64,000 nt of DNA from Chlamydia trachomatis A/HAR-13 (lineage in GTDB: Bacteria > Chlamydiota > Chlamydiia > Chlamydiales > Chlamydiaceae): assembly GCF_000012125.1 (NCBI RefSeq), contig NC_007429.1:1-64000 (forward strand). Direction: 5' to 3'. Numbering within the stretch: the stretch's first letter is position 1; each line of letters begins with the position of its first letter. The notes beneath the pieces are model-generated. The model worked only from the letters and a program-made list of their open reading frames with translations. It made no database searches and was not told the origin of the DNA. Shown in pieces: positions 58,089 to 64,000 of this stretch. The translations under genes were made by a program, and so were the position numbers.

Positions 58089-59651
58089 TTAAGGTGTTTG
58101 TTCTGTATTCGTATTTGTACCTGGAGATGTCGGTGATGGTGAGGGATCTGTCGGACTTGAAGGAGTTGAGGGCGTATTTTTAGTAACATCCGTTGGATAT
58201 AGAGCTGCTTCCCAAGACCAAGATGACAATGTTGCTGAAGATGATACTGAACCACTTCCTCCATTAGAAGTTTGGGAGGAGGTATCCATTTTTATGTCGG
58301 ATGCGGTCTTAATAGGAAGTTGTAGTTGTACAGATTCCCCAGAGTATAGTGTCAGAGGGATAGTGAGCGTTTCGGTTGCTGAGGTGTCTTCAGAAGAGCC
58401 TGATCCACTGCTAGAAGTAACAGTCCCACTAGAATTGTCTGGAGTGACTGTTAGGTTCACGGATATAGTCGTGGGTGTCGGTGTGCTTGCATCATCAGTA
58501 GGTGTGGCAGTTGTAGGATTCCACGTCCCTCTTACAGATAAAACCAGTAGGCCTGCCGTTTTTACTTTTAGATTTTCTTGTGATGAGGTGTCGAAGCATT
58601 GATCAGCTAGTTTGCTCTTAAAATCAGGTTCTGTAGGAGAGGAAGATCCGTTTGTTGTGCTGAGCCATGGGATGTATCCATTGAATGAGATTGTTGGAGA
58701 ACTTGTCGTAGTTGGAAGAGTATTGGAAAGAAAAGCTCTCTTAGGGTTTTGGAGTTTGGATTCCAGGTAGGTTACATTGGCTGCATAGTTGCTTTCTCCT
58801 TCCACAGGAGTTTTGATATTGGCGATCTGTGCGTTGGTCATCTTGAGATCCCCTGTAAGATTATTCTGAGATTGTGTCACCACAAACTGAGAATTCTTAA
58901 TTACTGAAGGGAGATCGTCATAAGATAAAGGAGGAGATTCCTCTTCTTCTGTATCTGCGGTAGGAGTAGGTTCAGGTGTTTCTGGTTCAGGATCGGTATC
59001 AGCGTCGGGGTTGATCGTAATTTCAATTCCGAGAGCTTTTTGAGCCAATGCGATTTTTTTTTCTACTTCAGTAGCAGAATTTAGAGCTGTGCTTAGTTTG
59101 TCATTGTTCAAAATCTTATCAACAATACCTTTGACATATTTCACAGTAGCTGCTTCTGAGTAAAAAGCTTCCCATGCTGCATTGTAATCATCGATTTTTT
59201 TCTGGTATTCTGCCAGCTTTGTGTTGTACTCTTTGATCTCTTGTTCTTGTTCCTCGGCTGTTTTTTCTGCAAAACCGTCTTCTTCTCGCGGGTCTTTTGG
59301 TTTGTCGGTTTCGGAAGGAAGCTCTATCTTAGGTTTCTCTGGCTGCTTCAAATTAAATACGGAATGCGTTCCCATATTAATGTTCCCAGTCATGTTCCCT
59401 CCATGAATGGGAAGATAACCTGGATTAGGGTCATTTTTAGATAGATAGTGTGCTTGAAGGTATTGTAGTGGCACAACATCCGTATCACGAGTCGGAGTAG
59501 CTACTCCGGTTAACTTAGCTTGTCCATCAAAGCTTAACTTAGTGAATGAAGAGAGCTGTTGTGAACCAATACTCAGTAAAGCTCTAGTGGGTGTACTTCG
59601 TTGAAATTTCGTAGATGCGTTTTTTTTATTAATTCGTTCTTTTTTATTCAT
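58089..59651 (-). CDS. Third Pls-family protein with tail-fibre motifs (CT051)
   Basis: A 520-residue protein paralogous to Pls2. It has VATPTRDTDVVPLQYLQAHY, then YLPIHGGNMTGNINMGTHSV, and NNLTGDLKMTNAQIANI later; LKVKTAGLLVLSVRGTWNP matches the Pls2 head motif. An insertion rich in Glu, Lys and Pro (about 85-150) looks coiled. The linker is Asp/Glu/Pro-rich. Function unknown; probably the same export route as Pls1 and Pls2. Confidence 0.83.
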   Translation of the reverse strand: MNKKERINKKNASTKFQRSTPTRALLSIGSQQLSSFTKLSFDGQAKLTGVATPTRDTDVVPLQYLQAHYLSKNDPNPGYLPIHGGNMTGNINMGTHSVFNLKQPEKPKIELPSETDKPKDPREEDGFAEKTAEEQEQEIKEYNTKLAEYQKKIDDYNAAWEAFYSEAATVKYVKGIVDKILNNDKLSTALNSATEVEKKIALAQKALGIEITINPDADTDPEPETPEPTPTADTEEEESPPLSYDDLPSVIKNSQFVVTQSQNNLTGDLKMTNAQIANIKTPVEGESNYAANVTYLESKLQNPKRAFLSNTLPTTTSSPTISFNGYIPWLSTTNGSSSPTEPDFKSKLADQCFDTSSQENLKVKTAGLLVLSVRGTWNPTTATPTDDASTPTPTTISVNLTVTPDNSSGTVTSSSGSGSSEDTSATETLTIPLTLYSGESVQLQLPIKTASDIKMDTSSQTSNGGSGSVSSSATLSSWSWEAALYPTDVTKNTPSTPSSPTDPSPSPTSPGTNTNTEQTP

Positions 59652-59704
59652 TTTTTCAATTAAAAATTAATCGATTTTTTATTGGTTTTAATATAGATTA
59701 ATTT

Positions 59705-60841
59705 TTATTTTGAAAATGAAAAAGAAGAAGCCATGATTTCTTCTGCTATAGAATCATGAAAAAGACGCCCTTTTTTATTTAATGAAAAAGCTTTGTCATC
59801 CTTAGTAAATAGAGAACCTATAGACGGGTGCATTAATATTTCGTCTACGAGTTCCTGAGGGAAAACTCCAAAGGGGATGGGGTCGCAGAGACGGAGGCGC
59901 AAAGCTAGAGTCTCTTTAATGCGTTCGTTTGGAGGGAGCTCTTCCATAGACTCTAAAGTCGGTAGATGTTGATGCGCAGCTCGTAAGTAATGCGAGATCC
60001 TAGAAAGGTTTTTGGATCGAATGCCATGGAGATATTGTGAGGCAGAAACTCCTAATCCTAAGAAAGGCTTAGCTGTCCAGTAGTAGGTATTGTGTTTAGA
60101 AGCCGCTTGGTTTTTTGCATAGGAAGCAAGTTCATAGCGAGTAAATCCTTGATTCTCTAGTAGCTCTTCGGCTGCTAGTGCCATCTCAGCTAGGGAGTCG
60201 TCATCTGCTATGGATGGAAGAATACGTTTACGGTGTTTGTAAAAGGAGGTGTGAGGGTCTATAGTTAGATTATAAATAGAGATGTGTTGGATTGGGAGAG
60301 AAATAGCTTGGTGAAGATCAACAATAAAATCACTAATCGACTGTGTAGGGAGGCCATAAATAAGGTCTGCAGACACATTAGAAAATCCGTATTGGGAGCA
60401 GAGCATAAAGGCTTCAATCGCTTTAGATGAAGAGTGTGTGCGTCCTAGTAGCTTAAGTAGGGGATCATTGAATGTTTGTACACCAATGCTAATGCGATTG
60501 ATCGAGGTCAAGACGAGAGCCTGGATATACTCCAGAGAAAGATTTTCAGGGTTTGCTTCAAGAGTGATTTCTGTGGCATGCTGAGCTTCTAGAGCTACGA
60601 GAATATCTTGAATCAAAGCAGGGGGAACTAAAGAAGGAGTCCCTCCTCCAAAGAATACTGTATCAATATAGTGAGAACAACGTAGAGGGGCTAGTTTTTT
60701 TAGCCCCTCTTTAATGACAGCTTCACAATAAGAGCGCATTAACTCTTCTTTATACGGGATCGTATAGAAACTACAATAATGACATTTCTTCGAGCAGAAA
60801 GGGATATGTATGTAAAGAGCTAAGGGAGTCTTACCATTCAT
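59705..60841 (-). CDS. hemW: Radical SAM protein HemW (coproporphyrinogen oxidase-like, CT052)
   Basis: A 378-residue radical-SAM protein with the 4Fe-4S motif CSKKCHYC (Cys16, Cys20, Cys23), CX3CX2C, and GGGTPSLVP. Old annotation is HemN. HemW proteins are haem chaperones and lack the extra residues that HemN needs; the short N-terminus without the HemN trip-wire favours HemW. It overlaps CT053 by 11 bases. Confidence 0.88.
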   Translation of the reverse strand: MNGKTPLALYIHIPFCSKKCHYCSFYTIPYKEELMRSYCEAVIKEGLKKLAPLRCSHYIDTVFFGGGTPSLVPPALIQDILVALEAQHATEITLEANPENLSLEYIQALVLTSINRISIGVQTFNDPLLKLLGRTHSSSKAIEAFMLCSQYGFSNVSADLIYGLPTQSISDFIVDLHQAISLPIQHISIYNLTIDPHTSFYKHRKRILPSIADDDSLAEMALAAEELLENQGFTRYELASYAKNQAASKHNTYYWTAKPFLGLGVSASQYLHGIRSKNLSRISHYLRAAHQHLPTLESMEELPPNERIKETLALRLRLCDPIPFGVFPQELVDEILMHPSIGSLFTKDDKAFSLNKKGRLFHDSIAEEIMASSFSFSK

Positions 60842-61277
60842 TCGCGTCAGGATCTATGATGCCTCCTCGGCGCCAACGATTGCGATCACTGAAAGGATCC
60901 TCATCGTCTTCACTAGAGTAGTCGAGTTCGTTTCCGCTTTCTTCTCTTGCCTCATCACCTAGGTCAATCTCAATTGTGTCACCGGCATCGAGATCCACTT
61001 CTGTATCCGAGGATTCTACAAACTCAACGTCTGAAACGCTGGGGCCATCTGGGTAAATGGTTTTAGCTGGAGTTCTTCGAGGGGTTACGTACTCTTTGAT
61101 CTCACCGCTTTCTTTGAGAAGTTGTAGACGTTCTTTCTCTTCAAGGATTTTGCTTTCTAGCAGACGGATTTCTTCCTGGTGTCTCTCGATTTCTTTTTTA
61201 GGAACAAGGCCAAGTTGCATCCACTGGGTAAGATCATGAAGCTCTGATTCTAATTTTTTTAAACGCTCACTTTTCAT
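60831..61277 (-). CDS. Acidic coiled-coil protein, reported type III substrate (CT053)
   Basis: A 148-residue hydrophilic protein. The N-terminal half (about 1-75) is charged and heptad-like (RLKKLESELHDL, EIERHQEEIRLLESKILEEK), the C-terminal half strongly acidic (SSDTEVDLDAGDTIEIDLGD) and ends DPDANEW. I recall CT053 being listed among secreted type III substrates. I chose ATG 61277 with AGGA upstream; the frame is open to a TTG at 61328. Function unknown. Confidence 0.78.
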   Translation of the reverse strand: MKSERLKKLESELHDLTQWMQLGLVPKKEIERHQEEIRLLESKILEEKERLQLLKESGEIKEYVTPRRTPAKTIYPDGPSVSDVEFVESSDTEVDLDAGDTIEIDLGDEAREESGNELDYSSEDDEDPFSDRNRWRRGGIIDPDANEW

Positions 61278-61608
61278 TCGTAAATAGTCCTGTTCTATGA
61301 TTGAAACCGGAAACCCCCTGAGAGCCAATTTACTTGCTTCCTACCAAGGGTAACTGCATCTTTTGCTCAGACAGAGCAAAAAGTGAGCAGGCATAAACAA
61401 ATAGATCAGGAGAGATTTTGGCTAATAAAATACTCATTCCAAAGTATTTGTTCAACTGATAAGCCAAGCTCTGCTAGCTTTTGTAAGAAGTCAGGAGGCT
61501 AGGGTATTCGATACTTAAAAAAAAAGCAAAGTTTGCTTTTTTTGAAAAATAAAAATTTTGCTATGGGAATTTTCTAAAAGTATCACCTTCAATCGATAGA
61601 TTCGTCTT
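61278..61608. other. Divergent intergenic region between CT053 and sucA
   Basis: A 331-base gap with a perfect hairpin TTTTGCTC-AGACA-GAGCAAAA (61361-61381) and an orphan terminator-like hairpin (61517-61542). No gene is seen to use the terminator, so an unannotated small RNA between them is possible. Confidence 0.5.
61517..61542. terminator. Orphan terminator-like hairpin
   Basis: A nine-A run leads into GCAAA-G-TTTGC, then a run of seven T. It is symmetric and works on either strand, yet lies upstream of both neighbouring genes. Confidence 0.5.
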
Positions 61609-64000
61609 ATGGATTCAGACTTTGCTAGGCATGTGCATTCATCAGATATTGACTGGATAGAATCTTTGTTCGAGCGATTTGAGAAGCATGAGCCGATGGA
61701 TTCTTCATGGAAATATTTCTTTGAAGGTTATCAGGTTGGGAAGACGGAGGGGAGCCCAACAGAATCTTCTCATGATCAAGTCTTTACGTCTTTGCAAGAG
61801 AAAAAAGCACACAGTCTTTTGATGATATACCGTTATTACGGCTATTTACAGGGGCAAGTGTCTCCAATATCCTCATCAGAAGAATCTTCTCTAGTTACAG
61901 AAAAGGTTCGTAATTTCGATCCTCAAGAAGAGATTCCTTCTTTAGGATTATTACCGCAATCTTATGTTCGTATAGCAGACTTTATTCAGGTATTAAAAGA
62001 GAAGTATTGTCGGAGCATCGCTGTTGAGACATTGAATTGCTCTCCTGAGATCCAAGAATATATCTGGAAACTCATGGAAGGAGAGAAGCCCTCTTTAACC
62101 AAAGAAGTTCTTCTGGCGCGATATCGAGACGTAAAAAGAGCAGTAGCTTTTGAAGAATTTTTACAGGTTAAATTCACAGGACAAAAGCGCTTTTCTCTAG
62201 AAGGTGGAGAGAGCTTGGTTCCCATGTTGGAGCATCTCATTGCTTGTGGGGTTAAGCAAGGCATCAATCGTTACGTGATGGGAATGCCTCATCGAGGCCG
62301 ATTAAACGTTCTTGCTAACATTTTTGGAAAGCCTTACCGGCAGATTTTCATGGAGTTTGAAGACGCTCCCCAAATAAGAGGGCTGGAAACTGTCGGTGAT
62401 GTAAAGTACCACAAGGGATATGTTGCCAATAGGCCGGAACAGAACGTTATGATGGCTTTATTGCCGAATCCGAGCCATTTAGAGTCCGTGGATCCTGTTG
62501 TGGAAGGTGCTGTAGCAGCGATTCAACATCAGGGAGAGGCTGGGAAGGAGCAAGCCTGCTTAGCTGTGTTGATGCATGGAGATGCAGCCTTGGCGGGTCA
62601 GGGCGTTGTATATGAAACTTTCCAGTTGAGTGGGATACCAGGTTATTCAACAGAAGGAACTGTGCATATTGTAGTGAATAATCAGATGGGTTTCACTGCG
62701 CAGCCTCGAGAGTCTCGTTCTACTCCTTATTGTACAGATATAGCTAAAATGATGGGGATCCCTGTATTCCGAGTGAATGGAGAGGATATTTTAGCCTGTC
62801 TCCAGGTCATGGAGTATGCTATACATATCCGTGAGCGTTTTCATTGTGATGTGATTATCGACCTCTGTTGTTATCGAAAATACGGTCACAATGAAAGTGA
62901 CGATCCTTTTGTTACAGCTCCATTTTTATACGAAGAGATCAAAAAGAAAAAACAAGGGTCAGAATTATTCAAAGAGATCCTTTTACACCATCCTGAATGG
63001 AACATTTCTTCCGACGAGTTGGAGAGAATAGACACAGAGATAGCGCATGTTTTAAACCAGGAGTACGCTTCTCTGAAAGATCCAGGTGTCGAACGGCTAG
63101 ATGAATGTATGCATTGCACTCGTATGGCAGCTGGAGAGCTTCTTGTCGATAATGTGGATACATCGTTAGACAAAGAAGCCTTGTTTGATCTGAGTGCCAA
63201 ACTTTGTGATATTCCTGAGCATTTTTCTCCTCATGCAAAGATTCGATCTTTATTAAATAAGCGTATGAGCATGGCTGATGGAGAGATCGGTTATGATTGG
63301 GGAATGGCTGAAGAGGTGGCGTTCGCTTCCTTATTACAAGAAGGTTTTTCATTACGTTTGTCAGGACAAGATTCTATTCGTGGAACTTTCAGTCAACGAC
63401 AGTTAGTCTGGACGGATGTCCAGACAGGGGATATATTCTCTCCATTATATCACTTGTCTCCGAGTCAAGGCAGCGTGGAATTATACAATTCCCCTCTATC
63501 TGAATACGCCGTTTTAGGCTTTGAATATGGTTATGCACAACAAGCAGAAAAGACTCTTGTTATTTGGGAAGCGCAGTTTGGAGACTTTTCCAATGGAGCC
63601 CAAATCATTTTTGACCAATATATTTCTTCCGGAATTCAGAAATGGGATTTACATTCCGATGTAGTTGTACTGCTTCCTCATGGCTATGAGGGGCAAGGAC
63701 CTGAGCATTCCTCGGCTCGTATAGAGCGTTATTTACAGCTCGCTTCCGATTGGAATTTTCAAGTTGTTCTTCCTTCTACTCCCGTACAGTATTTTCGTAT
63801 TCTGCGGGAGCATACGAAGAGAGACCTCTCTCTTCCTCTTATCATTTTTTCTCCTAAGATGTTATTGCGGCATCCGCAGTGCGTGAGTTCTATCGCAGAG
63901 TTTGGAATGAAGGGAGGCTTCAAGCCTTTCTTGGAAGACGAGAATCCTAACTATCATGCAAAAGTTCTTGTTCTTTGTAGTGGCAAGATTTATTATGACT
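61609..64000 (+). CDS. sucA: 2-oxoglutarate dehydrogenase E1 component, cut at the window edge
   Basis: Thiamine-diphosphate enzyme that decarboxylates 2-oxoglutarate in the TCA cycle. 797 codons are visible without a stop; the gene is about 905 codons in the species. Motifs: GESLVPMLEHL, GMPHRGRLNVLANIFGKP, HGDAALAGQGVVYETFQLSG and NNQMGFT (cofactor binding), then YGHNESDDP and EAQFGDFSNGAQ. Chlamydia keeps only part of the TCA cycle, including this step. Confidence 0.95.
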   Translation, partial: MDSDFARHVHSSDIDWIESLFERFEKHEPMDSSWKYFFEGYQVGKTEGSPTESSHDQVFTSLQEKKAHSLLMIYRYYGYLQGQVSPISSSEESSLVTEKVRNFDPQEEIPSLGLLPQSYVRIADFIQVLKEKYCRSIAVETLNCSPEIQEYIWKLMEGEKPSLTKEVLLARYRDVKRAVAFEEFLQVKFTGQKRFSLEGGESLVPMLEHLIACGVKQGINRYVMGMPHRGRLNVLANIFGKPYRQIFMEFEDAPQIRGLETVGDVKYHKGYVANRPEQNVMMALLPNPSHLESVDPVVEGAVAAIQHQGEAGKEQACLAVLMHGDAALAGQGVVYETFQLSGIPGYSTEGTVHIVVNNQMGFTAQPRESRSTPYCTDIAKMMGIPVFRVNGEDILACLQVMEYAIHIRERFHCDVIIDLCCYRKYGHNESDDPFVTAPFLYEEIKKKKQGSELFKEILLHHPEWNISSDELERIDTEIAHVLNQEYASLKDPGVERLDECMHCTRMAAGELLVDNVDTSLDKEALFDLSAKLCDIPEHFSPHAKIRSLLNKRMSMADGEIGYDWGMAEEVAFASLLQEGFSLRLSGQDSIRGTFSQRQLVWTDVQTGDIFSPLYHLSPSQGSVELYNSPLSEYAVLGFEYGYAQQAEKTLVIWEAQFGDFSNGAQIIFDQYISSGIQKWDLHSDVVVLLPHGYEGQGPEHSSARIERYLQLASDWNFQVVLPSTPVQYFRILREHTKRDLSLPLIIFSPKMLLRHPQCVSSIAEFGMKGGFKPFLEDENPNYHAKVLVLCSGKIYYD

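Noticed and set aside
54706..59651. A prophage or phage remnant
   Set aside because: Only fibre-like motifs are present; there is no integrase, capsid, terminase or lysis gene, and the genes have host-like neighbours.

Overview
The window is chromosomal DNA of Chlamydia, almost certainly Chlamydia trachomatis. Gene content and order match what I remember of the C. trachomatis D/UW-3 map from CT875 across the numbering origin to CT054: TepP, GatCAB, IncV, a cytochrome bd pair, tmRNA, the prfA-ffh-trmD-metG block, Slc1, the histone-like HctB, the Pls proteins, and SucA cut by the right edge. CT numbers and species are recalled from memory, not from a search. The tmRNA tag (starts AEPKAEC, ends LRVAA) and the 201-residue HctB with three 36-residue repeats fit C. 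trachomatis. I see no insertion sequence, prophage, rRNA or CRISPR array.

Layout. 1-8.8 kb: effector TepP, a small membrane protein, the gatCAB amidotransferase operon, two inclusion-membrane proteins (IncV and CT006) and a candidate outer-membrane barrel. 8.8-18 kb: RNase HIII, RodZ, a lipid A acyltransferase, the CdaR/DacA cyclic-di-AMP pair (dacA is frameshifted here), cydAB and a PhoH-type ATPase. 18-28 kb: a zinc-motif protein, adhesin Ctad1, ssrA (tmRNA), IleS and an oversized LepB. 28-37 kb: a dense translation block rpmE, prfA-prmC-ffh-rpsP-trmD-rplS-rnhB-gmk-rpoZ-metG with many overlapping ends. 37-49 kb: RecD2, an EamA transporter, a decayed UspA gene, a BPL_N protein, an Inc, tRNA-Asn, a possible FtsB/DivIC protein, dcd, ruvB, a SpoIID-type protein, glgX and chaperone Slc1. 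49-54.6 kb: ssb, pepA, hctB with a sigma28-type promoter, a HolA-like protein and an RsmI-type methylase. 54.7-64 kb: three Pls-type proteins (CT049, CT050, CT051), HemW, CT053 and sucA.

How genes work together. Slc1 is the known chaperone of TepP, and both lie in the window. IncV tethers the inclusion to the ER through FFAT motifs. CdaR and DacA should form the c-di-AMP synthase module, but a one-base insertion separates the DGA and RHR halves of the DacA active site. CT038 and CT041 are plausible parts of the FtsZ-less, peptidoglycan-dependent division machinery. HctB condenses the late nucleoid.

Most interesting: (1) the three Pls proteins carry bacteriophage tail-fibre signatures (GG-x-MTG-x-I-x-M repeats preceded by DAV-type elements) and end in possible jelly-roll heads; (2) the dacA frameshift; (3) an unannotated UspA remnant at 40753-40863; (4) tandem YDLP repeats in TepP kept identical in protein while the codons diverged; (5) a TrmD-VOC fusion.
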